From Holothuria scabra (Eukaryota; Echinodermata; Holothuroidea; Aspidochirotida; Holothuriidae): a stretch of 64,000 nucleotides of DNA. The notes below the pieces were generated by a model. It was not told the DNA's origin. It did no database searches and was given only the letters and a program-made list of their open reading frames with translations. The DNA is taken from positions 49,076,879 to 49,140,878 of the forward strand of contig CM074187.1 of the NCBI GenBank assembly GCA_037179385.1, in the 5' to 3' direction. Made by a program: the position numbers and the translations under genes. Of this stretch, positions 36,501-51,500 are shown in pieces (the first letter of the stretch is position 1; every line of letters begins with the position of its first letter).

Positions 36501-39500
36501 TGAGTATTTCCCTCCAGTTTGTGCAATGTACTGGGTAAGAAGTTGGCATCTGTTAGGTGTGGCAACCCCTTCCTCCCCAACAAAGCAATGTATTAATGTG
36601 CTTTGTCTCTCTTCAGTGTTATGCTTACCAAGTTCATAAGGTCAGAGAATTATTCTTCAGTTTCTTGTGAAAGCTGCCTGGTAACTTTGATACTCTGTAA
36701 GGTAGGAGTAACCCTTACCCCTTTGTCAACAAGGCAACAGTACAAGTCTATTCTTCTTTGTCTCGGATACCCAGTTTACCCAACAAGAGTAATACCCTTC
36801 ATAAAATGTACCTGTAGTTAACAAATAAAGAGTGATTCACCCATTCCTGCCATACCTTTTTCTTGTCTGTTCAGCCTTGTTCAGTTCAAAACACAACTTA
36901 TACAATATATTGAGCACAACGAACAGTCATCGCAAGAAGTATTTTAGTAAAAGTTTGTTAAAGATATTTTTTTGACAAACAAAAGTAAATGAACTTTGAT
37001 ACATTATGTGAAATAGTTTTAGCAAAGGATGATCTGTTAAAGTGCCCTCCAGTTTTGATATATCTGTGAATATTAATTTCTTGTTCTAATATTACTGGAC
37101 CTTCTTAAATTATGCAACCATATTGTGTAAAATACTTTAAGGACATATTCTTGTCCCAAAAGTTGGGTTTTCTTACATATTCCTTGATATATTTCATTCA
37201 GAGCAATAGCATCAGTTGTGAAATTTATGTAAAACATTCACAGTTTCCAGGTGATATGCAATGGTTTGTACTTTATGAAATATACTTTTCAAGAGGAAAG
37301 AGAAGGTATTCAGTGTTAAACTGATCCATTAAATTCAAATTTCCAATGAAGTTTTAGAAACTGCCCTTACCCTTAAAGACCAAATCTTCTCACCCCAGAC
37401 AGTTCCAATCCTTCCAGCCCATTTATTTCTAAACTCTTCCACATACATCTGAAACTCCTTATGCAGACAGAATCCTAGTTGAATGCTATAGTGCATATCC
37501 TGCTTAGCACACATGGCTCTAATGTGTAATAAGAATATTCTCTGTACACTGAAATATGTTTTGTATCTTGAATTTAACTTCAATCAAAAAGATGTGCAAA
37601 CTGATAATTTTGCTCTCCTAGGCAGGGCCCCACGAGTCTTAAAAAAACTTTAAGTGCTTAAATTTTGATGCATTAAAATGCAGGACTGAAAAGTACTCAA
37701 TTTTCGAATTTATATAAAAATCAAAACTTTTAAAAGATCATAAAAATGGTCCTGAGAAGATTTCCTTTTGGTTTCAGCAAAATTATATTTTTAAATGCAG
37801 TTTTGATTGGCTGCAAAATTGTTAATCTGAAAACTATGCCACATGGAAAACTTCCTTGCCAATATTTCTTTGTCATCTTTTTCATTATTTCTATTATAAT
37901 ACTTAAAAATTCTTATCTTAACAGTATCTTGAAAAGATCAATAAAGGTCCTGAAAAGTAAAGCAATTTAAGCAAAGAGTGGAAACCTTGAAATGTGCACT
38001 TTGGAATTATGTGTGTCTTTTTCGGTTTCCCGAGAGGGAAAAATATGGAGCCGGTCTTCAAGTTGACCGAGGCAAAACCTTGCGGGGGACAGCGGATTGC
38101 AAAGTTGATATTGACTATTACAAGTCATCCATACAAATAAGCGACGACGATTACTTTTACGGCATGCTTTTACAATATTGCTCGACACAGTGTTTCTACA
38201 AAACAAAAGTCAAAGACTTTTTTCTTACTAAAAATTTATGGGGTCATCAAGTAGTTAATAATTTAAAAAGTCGTAAATAACTTTGAAGTTTACTGCATTC
38301 TTGGAGAGAATCCTCTAAGCCTGTGATTATAAGCCACACTTGTTGTTGTCTTAGATCAGACTAAAACAATGTACACATATATAGCCACTAATGATATAGC
38401 AATGCGCAACCCATCCGCTTTGTACTCCGTTTTTTACATGTCTGTAACGCACTACGACTACAAGCAAGTCGAAATGCTTCTCATCTGGGGACAATCGCAA
38501 TGGGAGTTTTATTGTGTAAACTTTCTCCACATACAGTTAACTCAACGAGGATTTACAGTACGTTCTGTGTATAAAACAAGAGACCAGTCGATTCTTTGCG
38601 ATAGACGATCCCTAGCTGGTAGGGTATTGTGAGGGTGCCAGTGTCATGAAGTATCGTGTGGCTGTGTAAGGCTGTGTTTGCAGTTTGTGGATTTGAAATC
38701 ATTTATTCTGTTTCAGAGATGTTTTCAAACTTTATATTTTTCCTTGTGTAATTAATGTTGCTGCTGCTTAGAGGCGATTGAATTAGCGGAGGTTCCGAAG
38801 TAGCTGGTCTTATTTGTAAGAAGACTTCAAACCAACTTAGTTTTAAACCTGTAATAATCATTGGCAGAGGTAGCTTGATGTTGCTTGTAGGGAACGGCCA
38901 CAATTAGTTTGAGTTTGGTTCGTATAGGTTAAGGTCAGGTTACATGAGGTTTTCATGGCTTAAGTTTGTTGGTTAGAGGCCCAATTTTCTCATGCCAAAA
39001 AGTACCAATTCTCCCAACCTTCTTAATTCAGCCCCTCCCACAATTGTCTGAAATTCACCCTCCTCCAGACACATTCTCATTTTATTGCTTCAGGGTGAAT
39101 ATAGAAAGCTCAATGTGTATTATCAAAACACTATCAGAACAGTTCGTGCTGTGTAGTATAACTTTTGGTACTCTGCATTGTTTGAATTACCAGTCAATCA
39201 AAAAGCTGAGCCAATGGAGAGTTTCTGTTACCCTATACTAGAAGTGTAGTTTGGGGAGAGAGGATTGTCCCTTTAAATCAGGCTGGCCAAGGCTATATTT
39301 CAGTTGTGACTCACTGACATGTTTTCCGGCTTATGCTGAACACCAAGCAATTTTCCAGCTTATGCTTAGCACCAAGCACAAAGACTGACCTAGGCCACTT
39401 GCTACTTGACGATGAGGGAGTTGTCTAGACTCCAATTCATAGGCTTTCTTCTTTGTAGGTCTATATTTTCAGTAGGCCTATGCTTATTACTTGTACTTAG

Positions 39501-42500
39501 TAAAGTAACCTAAAGAGTGCCTTTGCAAGAATCTTGGTAGGTGCCATTCAGAATTGGTTTGATATTTTTATATACTTCCAGTAATAATCGGTTACAGCCC
39601 TATACTCTACACCCTCATATTCCGACCCCCTTATGTTCCGACATTTGATGGTAGATGAGCACATGAATGTCGGAACATATATATAGGGCTGTCAGAATAT
39701 AGGGCAGTCACCGTAATATGCTATATAGCCTAGTTCCTGCTCGTAGCCAGAGTGAGAAGAAGGCAAAACCTGGAAAAATTTTCAAGGTGACAAAGTGTGT
39801 GCGCTACAAGTAATAAGTCAATGAAAATAATCAAATTAGGCCTATCTGGGGAAAATCATGGGGGCTTAGCCCTCTTTGGCGACCCCTTTTATGACTACGG
39901 ATCTGCTAACATACATGTTTTTTATTAACTGGAGAGAACTCTTTGTACTGACTTTCTAAGAGAATTTGCTAGTATATTATTCTCAGTTACTGCCACAGGT
40001 GAATACCATAGCCTATTCATTACATACTGGAATGGTTTCGTGGAGAAATTAAACACTCTTCCGCAGTATCCGCTTAAGTTGTCAAGTGTCGTTGAGATAA
40101 TCCTTAAGGAGAATTTCTTCATCGCATTACTTTTTGTGAGGATGTTTTAATTGCCAAGCTATCCAATTATGAACCTGGTAATGCCCCACTCAGATACATG
40201 GACATTTTGGTCATAACTTGCGGTGCACTATCATTCATCAAGGACCAACGATGATCTCTAACAGTACCCTTTCAGGAAACGTACATAACTGTGGTTTTGA
40301 TTAAGTCAAGCTGAGATTTAGTCTTAAAGGGGTAGAATAGGCAAAAATTTAACTTTCATGTGTGAAAGAGGAACCAAATATACGCAGTGTGGTAAAAGTT
40401 CCATTCAAATCGGACATGTATTTCTTGAGATATCAGTAAATGAAGTCAGTAGATTTGTGTCCCAAAGCGAATTTGAGGGCAGCAGAGCTTATATCACTTC
40501 CTCACATTGACAAGGAATGCTTTGTTTCCCTTTGTTTTTTCAGACTGTTGTGTTGACCTTGCAGTTAATAGGAATAGGATCTCCCTGCAGGGATGCAAAG
40601 TTTGTAAAGTTCTAATGCCAGTTATGCTACCACATTTTAATAATGTGGGATTTTTGAGAAGAAAGTCTACTCAAAAGTTTAAAGAAAAACAAAAGACTGT
40701 GCAGTAGTGTGGGAATATGATGTCACATGTGCTTGCTTCAAGTTCACTTTTTGTAGAAAATGTGAAAACTTTACGTGCTTATATCTTGAGAACCACACAT
40801 TGGATTTCAATGAAAACTTCACCAAAATGCTTAGAATAAGCATCGCATCCCTTCAACATACCAAATCTTGTTGTGACCTTAAACCCTTCTTTTAAACTTT
40901 TTGAACAGGTAAAGAGAAATTCCTGAAAGAGTTGTGTTCCTTCATTTGGCAATTTCTTTTCATCTCTGTGTTCTGGTAATTTTTTACAAACCAAATGAAT
41001 CTTGACTGTTTCTCTTTCAGCTCAGAGGATGCTCACATTCTCATCAAAATGTTACTGGACAATTTTATTAAGTATGAAGAGTGCCCTCCAGAATTACTAG
41101 GAGAGCCTGAAGAATCAGTTAGTTTCTTGTATGGATTAACAGCAGCAGTTGCAGGTGAGAATTAATTGAAAAGAATTTTAACTTATTAATAATAATTGTA
41201 ATACTTAGGCTGGGGGTGGGGGGGAGCTAGGGAACTGCAAATGTTGGAGAAGCCAGTGGCTTATGAATTACAACTGCCCATCGCGTGTGAGCCAAGTGAG
41301 CAATTTAGATCAAAGTTGGTATTTTTGAAAGGCCAGTTCAGATTGCAAAAACGTAGATTGCTCTTGGATGAAAAACCCGCTTTACTTTGACCCAATTAGG
41401 AATTGAAACTCAGACCTCTAGTTGCTAAGCTTCATTGCTTCAAATGGCACTGCCTTTATCCAGGCAATGACAGCACCAGTGGCTTAATGTGGTTAGACTT
41501 TACTAAACTCCTGCAATCCAGGTTTTAAATCTTTTTGGCTGTCATTCTGAATTTTCATCTCCAAATACTGTATTGTTTCCCATCATAATTCAATTAGGGT
41601 AGAGGTGGCAGTCTGAGTGCCACCAAGCAGAGAAATCCTGATATTTGAAAATTTTTGATAAAAATGGTTGACATGTTGTAGCAGTTTGATGAGATGTATA
41701 TCTCCAGTTGTAGGTATGGTTATCATTATATTCCACATATAATCTCATATTTAAGTAGACAGGAGCTCCATGCCCTACCTGCAACTGCGAAATGTCCCTC
41801 TGATGAGGTACACTCCTCTGATTGGAAACTCAGGCCTTTAAAAACCAAGCATGGTTTCCTTAACTTTCATATGACTGTAAGAATGCCCAAAACAGTAGTT
41901 TTATCTTTTTCTGTGTTGTAATGTAATGTTTTACTCCTTATTTTGTTTTGTTTTAGATCCCACCATTTAATTCAAATAAGTTCTGAAGAACACTACAAGA
42001 CATTAGAGAACTCTACAGGATATTAGAGTACTCTACAGGATATTAGAGAACTCTACAGGATATTACATAACTTTACTGGACTTTTTTTTTTTGTATGTTA
42101 CCGTAGTAGAGCGAGACTACTCTGAATTTTTTTTAAGTGCATTATCTTCATACTGATTTTGTGACAATCAGTTTTCTCAGGTATTTACAATTTGACTGCA
42201 CTCTGTGTGACATAAAAATCAAGGTTTTTTACCAGAGAGGGGGTATTTATTAGAGTTAATATAGGTTTACAGGGTTTTCCCTGGGCCTTTTGAACGTTGC
42301 GCCCCGCGACGTTCAAGCTTCAAAGTCAAGGAGGCCGCGACGTTCAAAAAACGGCTGCGATGTTCAAAATTGCTGCCAGCTAGCCTCCATAATTTTTCTT
42401 CTTTCTGTCAACGATTGCTTTTGTTGTTAATACAATATAGACAAAATCATTGTCTTATTTGTAAAACTGCAACTAACTTTTTTAACTTCCATGCACATAC

Positions 42501-45500
42501 CCACTGCATGCGAGTCGGAGCTCTGTATGTAAAGCCCATAGGGCCTACTACTGAACAAGTAACAACACAGTATTATTAGCTAGCCTGGACTTACCCTCGT
42601 AGGCTCGTATCAGGAAACTGTTGTGCTCACTCCGGAGCGCAGTAGCTATGTGGCACAACACGACCTGCACGACCAAAACACAAACGCCCGTTTTTGCAGG
42701 TTAGAGGCGGGGCTAATGTCTCAGATTTGGGAAATTATCAATCAAATGAACGAACCATGTCATTGTATCTTTACAATGAAATTCCACATATTTCCTGTTA
42801 CTTCGTTCTTAAAACTTACGCCACAATTCAGAAAATCGGAAAATAAAGTTGTGCGAACGTACACTGCATTCTTAACCCCCCAGTAAATACTCCATCTTTG
42901 AACTGTTATGCCCAACTACAACAAAAGTTTGGGAAATTTGATCGTAGCACAAATGCCAATGGGAGTATTAGAATTCTTACGCGAAGACGGTTGGTTTCTA
43001 CACTTTATTCCTACACAGTAAAACTGCATTGACGATGTCGCGAGTATGATTGGCTGATTAAAAGCAATAATGAACCAATCACGATGTTTCTTACGTAGAG
43101 GTAACTTAAAATAAGTGCAATGGACCTTATGTATATGATGTCATAGAACCCTTGTTTTCCCAACTTGTTTTCATAAAAAGATCGGTAGGCACACAATCTG
43201 TGATTGCTTGCAGCCACGTGCTCCATTGCTTTTATAAATTCTGGCATTCAGTCGATCATTACCACCGATTATTTGCAAACTGAAAAAGGGGCTAAAATAT
43301 ACTTGAAACTTGCCCTTAGTTTCGTAAAATTCATCCTTTAACTTCCCGCCAAAACGGGATGCATTGATAATCACAAACATAAAATTTTATCCCTGCCATG
43401 GAAGTGATCGTTTGATATTTTCCGCTATAACCCTGTAGTATTACATGGAATTAGATTTAGAATTGCATTCAATGTGTTTTCCTTGCTTTCTCGCAGAAAG
43501 CGCCGCGTAAGTTGCTGTACAAACTGTTCTGCACAAAACACATTGTACAGACTATCGAGCTGCAGTGTTTCGCCTTTTTTTCAAATCCCCAAGCTTAGCA
43601 TACATATCTGTGCACGTTTTGTACACGTAGCTCCTAGAATCTTGTGCAAGTTCAGTGGTTATTATCTTGCATAAATTAGGTCATTTCTAGCATTCCTTCC
43701 GTGATGTTATTTACAGTAGGACTTATGCAATGTTGTCATGCGACGTCATTGCAAACAAAAACAGTGATGCACGTGGTCTCATGCAGCAAAATTCTTGGTC
43801 CACACATGCAGTAGACTTTCTTGCATGTCCGTTTTTTCCACCAAACAAGGCGTCATGTTTTGCTTGGTGAAATCATATGCATATGATCCATTTCAAAATT
43901 TAAATTGGTCCCTGCATCATGATTGGTTCAATTGCATTGATTCTAGCCAGCCAATCACAACTCGCGCCTTCGCCTATGTGATTTAGTGTACGAAAATACT
44001 CGGTCTCGAGACAAGTTTTCCCGTTGAGTTTGTGTTACGGCGATTGCTTTTTCCATGCTTATATAGCCGGCTAGCGAAGCAGGGCGAGCCCTGTGGCAAA
44101 TTCACCATGAAACGGCATCACAAATCTCTGCATACGTGGAATTTTCGGGGATCTGACTTACGTGCATTTCAGTTGCAGATTCTTTTCAAACAAGACTAAG
44201 TTTTGGACAAGAACTGCTTAAAATATACGGGGATATTTATATCCGAAAGGAACCATAAGATACGCTAATCGGGTGCAATTGTTTTGCTTCCCAGAACTGC
44301 TAAGATTATCATGAATGATTGCTCTACACGGGCTTCGTTGAAGCAGGAGAGTAGCTACAGAACATTAACGCAACTACAACCCAGTAAAAGAATGCAAATG
44401 TTTTGACATGATTGGGGGATGAAAAATAGAATGAGCATGATGTTGGCTTAAGAACTAAATTATTAAAGGTCATGTGACATCGACTGCAAACAAATCTACT
44501 GTATTAACGGTTGATTTGTATCCCCACTTTTGAAGTGAAAATATTACCCCTACAATAATGATATCCCGTTCGTGAAACGAACGGAAATTTTCACAATATT
44601 TTCTATCCTGAACTTGTAATATTGCAAGCCGGCCCAATTATATCAATTTTGGTGAGCAAAGAGCGCGAAATAACGGCCAACCAGGCAGGGGTAAAAATCA
44701 TCCGGTGCCAGCGCTAAATAAAGCCATGCCGATGCACCAAAACTTTTGAAGCAGAAATTAAGTGATATAAAGCCAACGTGACCGCTATCAGTAGATCAAA
44801 ATTTGTACGAATGTGAGTTTCAATGCTAATATTTTTGCGTCGACTTACAGAAATTGTGATGACTAATTTGCCTTAAAAAGGTCACCATTTTGCGTCTAGC
44901 AACTTGCACATGTCCCCTCCCCCAGGCCGGCGATCCACCTACGGATGCATCAGATGCGCGAGGTTCAGTTCTAAACCCAGGGAAAACCGTGGTTTATAAC
45001 TATCATTGCTCATGTAGGAGTTAATCCTATCTATAGCATGCAGAGCCAATATATTATAAGTCTAAAATCATTTTATATGTTATGAAATATCTAAAGAAAA
45101 TTAATGTTTTATTCTCCCCTTGCAGCTGGTCTGTGGGCTGTGCTAACTCTTGGCTATGGTGTCAAGGCAACAAAAGATGAGATAAAGAAAAACAATGCTC
45201 TTTTAGCCAATCAGAGTCTTCATCTGGTTCTAATACTTACACATCATTATACACATGACAAAGGAACACACAATCCCTACAGGAGGGCGCTCAGTACATT
45301 TGCAAATTCTCAAGGTTTGTAATTTTAACATGATCAACATGCAAAAATTTTGAAACTTATTAGTTTTCATTTCTGGTCATATTAAACATCTTTGTGTTTG
45401 TTCTGATTGATAATGTGATTCTGTCCATGGTATGTATAGGTATGATTAAAAAATCATTGATTTATTGTTACTGTGGGAACCAATTTTTCCACTTAGTCAC

Positions 45501-48500
45501 TTTGGCGCAATTTTGACACAATTACTTCTCAATTTGATGCACTGATGCTCTTGTGAAAAAATTGAAAGGGAGGATATCATTTTTTCCCCACATTGATTTG
45601 TGCACAGTTCTACAAACTTGTGAGTCAAATTTTCTCATATTGAATGTATTTACTAAATGGATAACTTCTTAGAGAAAACACTGATGGGAGTAGGGGTCTA
45701 TTTCAAAACGAGTAATAGTCCTTTTGGTTTTGAAAGGAGTGTTGCATGACAGATCAAAATTAAAGATTGATTGCTACTGTTGATGAAGCAGGACATTTGT
45801 TTATAGTTTTATAGCCTTTGATCTATGAACTACAATGTACTGCATGGTGTAATGGTTAGAGAATCCAATGTGTAGCAAGGGGGTCCCCAATTTGGCTCGT
45901 GGCAGGTTAAACCGAAGACTTTAAAAAATGGAACCTGACAGCCATTGTGCTTGGTGCTCAGCACAAGGAATGAAGAGAGAAAACAAGCCAGTGAGTCACA
46001 ACTGGAAGAAAGGCCGTGATCGACTTAAACCAATTGCTTGTTAACCTCATCTAACTAGCTGATACATTAATTGTTTGCATCTTCGTTAAAGATGCTGCTT
46101 TCAAGTAACGTGTGATTTAAGAAAGATGGGATAAAACTTTCGATTGAAAGTAATTGTGGTGTAACTGGCCCTGTAGCCATTGTATTTTAGCAACTAAATA
46201 TATTTGTCTTGGTTTTCAGATGGTGGTCTAGCTTCACATTTGAGTGGTCAACCTCCACCGCCGTTCAAAATCAACTTTACCAACTTATATGAGGCTTTCT
46301 GTAATCATCTCAGTGATGACCAAACCACTCTCCTTTTGTATTCTTTACTTCATCAAAACATCAACTTTAGAACATTTATCTTAGCAAAAACAAATATTGA
46401 TTTATTGGTAAGTAAACCCTGTTGATGTTCTCAAGAAGGAAAGAACTGTTTACGTAGTTTTTTTACTTTTACAATTTTTGACTTTTTTTTGTAACAGCCA
46501 AACTGTAGCTCCCTTGGCCTAGTTGCAGCATCTGTTGTCATTCCTTTTGCCGTACAAATCCCAAAAGAAGACCAACATAATCCTGCTATTGAGATGTGTA
46601 TTCAATTCAATTCATTTCTCATATGTACTTTTCACAGCAACAAGATTAAGTTCAACAAACTCCAACATATACATATGATGGACACTGGAAAAAAACATTA
46701 CTGTTCATCAAAGCTAGTGACCATAAGACAATCGAAACAAAAACAAAAAAACAGACAATTGGGGAAAGAAAAAAAAAGCGCATAAAGCATGGCAGAGGGG
46801 ACTGCAGCATAGCTGAGGCAGCTGCAGCCTACAGTTACGACATGATGTGCATTAATTGTCATTATAATGAGTGCAAGTGATGTCTCTCTGGTTGTGAATA
46901 TGTTTACACATCTTTTTTATGTGCCACTAAGTACAAAATTTTGCATTTATCTTATTGCATTATTTCCAAAATCTGTGACATTAAGTTAAACTACAAATCT
47001 AGTATCACAGTGTCCTTGACGACCATCAGTATCACTTACCAAACCATAAAATATCTGATGAGATAATAAATATAGGGTTAACAAGAGAAATGTCCACAAT
47101 GTGCAACATAGCACGTCACTATTTTTACAAGGCTGACAAATTGCTACAAAAACTGTCAAAACCTTCAAAAGAGGTATATCTTGAGAATGGTAAAAGATAC
47201 TGACAATTCCAATGGATCATTCCTTGTAAAATGTTACTCTTTAATCACAAAGTAAAGTCAGGGCCTTTTGTTTGCATGTCACCATACCTTTAAGTCTGTT
47301 TCTTATTAATGTGATAATATGACAGTAGGACATGTTAGCAAGGCAATTGAATTACAAAAGGCCAAGTTATTGCTACTGTGTTAGTTAGTTAGATGAGATA
47401 TAATGACACACCAACAAGTTTAAATTAGTTTTCAAGTTTGGTTCAAGTTCAAGTTTGGCTTCCATTTAGTTGCCTCTCACAACAGGCAGGAAATGCCATG
47501 GGCATATTCTACTACCCCCAGCCCATGGGGACTTTTGCTACCGTGGCTGGAGAAGCTAATTAAGGTTTATAAGTAAGAGATTTTGAGCCAACATCATCAG
47601 TTCTAAAATTGTCCTTTGAGAGAGAGAGCTGACGGCCAAGAAAATACAAACATAAGTAAACATTAGCCATATCATTTGCACAGCAAGTTAAATTATACAG
47701 TTCTTAAATTATTCAGAAACTTGAAAGGAACTAGTTAGCTGTGGTCAGTAAGTGTATTGTGAAAGAATGTGAAGCAAAATAAGGGTCTCTTGTATTTTCC
47801 AGGGACTGTCTGTGGTTACACAGACAGAATTCAAAAAATTCTCAAATTTTTGATCATGTTAGTTTGTATTCAGTAGAGTGTTTCATCTTGAAATATATGA
47901 AGTATCCAAATCAGACAAGAAAAGAAGGACCGTTCCAGGTAGTTGTTTCTCCTGTCACAAGAAAACAAGTTTCTTTATCTTCCATCAAACATTTTCAGTC
48001 CCGGAGAGAAGTTTTCCACCAACTTAAATGTTTTCATTTTCATTTTCAGATAATTCCTTTACTAAGGATATTGTATGATGCACAGGAGAAGAACTCTCAC
48101 CACATTTACATGGCACTTATTGTTCTCCTTATCCTGAGTGAAGATGATACTTTCAATAAATGTGTCCATGAATTGGTATGTTTCATTGTTGGTTTGTGAT
48201 GATTCTTATAGACATATCCGAATGGTCTGATTTATTCGGACATAGCTGGGGTCCATCTCCTTTTATCTTTCATATTCTTTGCTTCTCTTTTTCATGGATT
48301 GTTTTTACACTACTCTTGTTTCCCTCAATTTCATGGATTATGTGGGTTTAAAATTGCATGTAGACAGTAAAATTGGGAAGATTTAAAGGGAAATATTGCG
48401 TTTGTTTTACAAGGAAATTTCATCCTTTTAAAACCAATATTTATTGGCAGAGAGTGATAAACAATTACAAGTAAAACAGTGTGGTAACCTTCTTTTCAAG

Positions 48501-51500
48501 AAATAAGTTTCCCTCAGATAGAAATTCAGTTGTTTGTTGCTCAAGAATAGTTTGTTCACCCAAATTTCCATATTTCAAAAGATGCAATTTCCATAACTTT
48601 TCTTGTGCATAATATTTTGAGGAGATGAAGCTATTGCTGGGGTTTATTGTTGAGACTGAATGGTTTGAAATTGACTAGAGCCATTTAATTTTAATGCTGT
48701 GTTGGAACATTTTAGACACAATATTCCCCTTTAAGGCTGATTGATCCCACTAGCAGCTGACTTCACTGGCTGCATGGATTTTGTCTATAGATTTGTCTAT
48801 AGATTTGTGGAAAAATTCAGGTGTTTCTGTCTTTATATGAGCATATGTCATACATGTATGAGGATATGTCATATTGCAAGGCTTTTATGCCTCACTTTTA
48901 AAAGCGTGAGAATGTGTGAATATCATTCAGCAAGTGTAGGTACAGACAGCTTGCCCTCCTAATGGTAAACCATCCCTGGACTGTATACATGTTCTTTATA
49001 ACTATTTTCTATTTGAGCCCATTTGTGGTAGCACCCAAATGACACATATTCAGCCCAAATTTGGGGTTGGTTTACCTATTGGCAGTAATGATTTGTATGT
49101 AAATGGTTGTGTGGTTTGTTCATCAGATGAGCTTTATGTAAAAATGTAAATATGTAAGTTTTTTATGCATACTTTTTACTCTTCCTTGTTTACTGCAGAA
49201 ATTAATTCATGTATATAAAATAATGTTTAGCATTTGTATTAAATTACAAGAAATATTTTTCACCAAATTTCTCTTTTGCATTCAACAGATGTTAAAACAG
49301 GTCACATGGTACACAGAAAGAACAATCAGTGAAATCACCCTGGGTGGTCTCATAGTCCTGGTAGTGATTAGAACAATACAATTTAATATGACAAGAATGA
49401 GGGTAAGTACTAAAGACGTTAGGGCAGAGCCATTTATCTAACTGGTGGTTATGGCCAAATCACTTTTGTTTTTCCTGTGCCCACCTGTCCATACTGGCCA
49501 GTTAGATAAATGACTTTCCTTTACCAAACATGGAGGGCATGCATATGCCATGATGCCAACCCTCCCTGATTCTCAGGTAGGCTTTCTAAAAATTCAAGAA
49601 TTTTTGTCCATTCTGACTAACAAATATGACAACCTCTCTGATTCAAGAAGGTTTTTCTGTCATTAAGTAATTCTAAAAACCTTCCTGATTCCTCTGTGAA
49701 ACCTGGCTGATTTGTGGATGTTAATGTTGGCATCTCTGCATTTGTTGTCATTATTTCACACACTGTGCTGTAGTTGCATCTTCAATAGAAGACATGTTTC
49801 TTGTCACAGTCTTACGTTAGGCTTGGGGAATGATTTGCATATCTTGGTACTTGATGAGACTGAGCTTTTCAGTTATGCTGCTATTATAATCTGCCTCATC
49901 AAGAAGTTATTCTACTAATGAAAGATTGACCTGATATCGTGATGGAAAGTGTGTTCGGATATTGAAAAGCTTTACCATTTGCCTGTTACGATAAACTGCC
50001 GTCCATTACAGCACAGTAATGCTCACTCAGCAGTGCTAAGACAGTATTATGATGTCAGGGTGCAACTATATAGATGAATACAAAAATCCAAGTGAGGATC
50101 AATTTAATGTCAGCTGTTACTGGGGACCATCACTCATACTTATTCTAATTCTTATATTTTCTTGTACCGTGAATGGTTGCTGGCTATGCACAACCCGAAG
50201 AGATTTAGTGCAGGTTTAAAGTTGTGGTGAATTATCCAATTATTATATGTTGATAACAGCAATTAGAAGGTTTATAGTGCTGGTATCTCCCCACAATGGC
50301 TGACATATCTCCCCTGCCACATATTTGATTGGATTTGTCTGTAGATGGTTTCACATCTTTCTGTTTTCCCATCGAAGCATCCATTGTGTACAACATAAAA
50401 CAACTCTTTCTAAGGTGATGTTTTGTGTGTATGGGTAAAATATCCACTGCCCATGACCAGTGGCATCCAGTATGCCAAATTGAGACATCATGTCACATCA
50501 CAACTCATACAGAGAAGTAAAACACACAAATTGTAATTTTATGATTGGTTGACTTCAGCAAGTATTACTGATTTTGTGCAATATATGCACTTCTAAAAAT
50601 GTGAAACAATTTTTTTTTTAATCTTTGCAACAGCTGCTTTTATTATAGTTTTGTATATCACAATAACTGTTATTTTTTTTTCTCAGGATAAGTACCTTCA
50701 TACCAACTGTCTTGCTGCTCTTGCCAACATGTCCTCCCAGTTTCACTCTCTCCATCCCTATGTATCCCAGAGAATTGTTAGGTAAGACCATGGACTTTCT
50801 ACATATCCACAGAGCATAGTGCACTTACTTCTTACATGGACATTGTAACCCTATACATTTGCACTAAAGCTTACCAATGTGGCTGCTGCTATAATTTTGG
50901 ACTTGCTCAAGTGGCATATACCAACAGATTTTGCTAGAAACCTGTAATATTATGAAAGATCACTAAGTTAAGGTCAAATTGAACTAGCACAATTATGCCC
51001 TGTAATTGGTTTCTACCACTCATGCTTGTATTTTGTTTGAAATGTTTAAGATTCATTCTCAATATATGCAATGCCAGTATTTTTGTAAGATCATACTTGT
51101 TGCTGCAGCGACAACCACATTGGTATCTTGATGTTCTGTCTGTGTGTGTGTAAGTAACCTTGGGTAAGACCCAGAAATGATCACATACTTCTCACAAGGA
51201 TTTGGTTTGATCTGTCAAAGGGAAACACCTTAACTAGTAACCCCTTGGTTAATCTTGCGGCACCAATTTTTTTTTTCAGTTGCTGGTCATTGGGTTGTTT
51301 ACCCTACTGTTACTACATTGCTCATACAGAACATGATGCACAATGACAGCAGGTCCCACTTATAAAAACTTGTAGGGGGTGATTTTAAAAAGGAACATTT
51401 AAATCAATCAATGCATGAAAAGGTAATTATGGAACCAGTTCAATATGAGTGATTTGTTACCATACATAGTAGAATATAGTCTTTTTTTCTGTCTTCCCTA

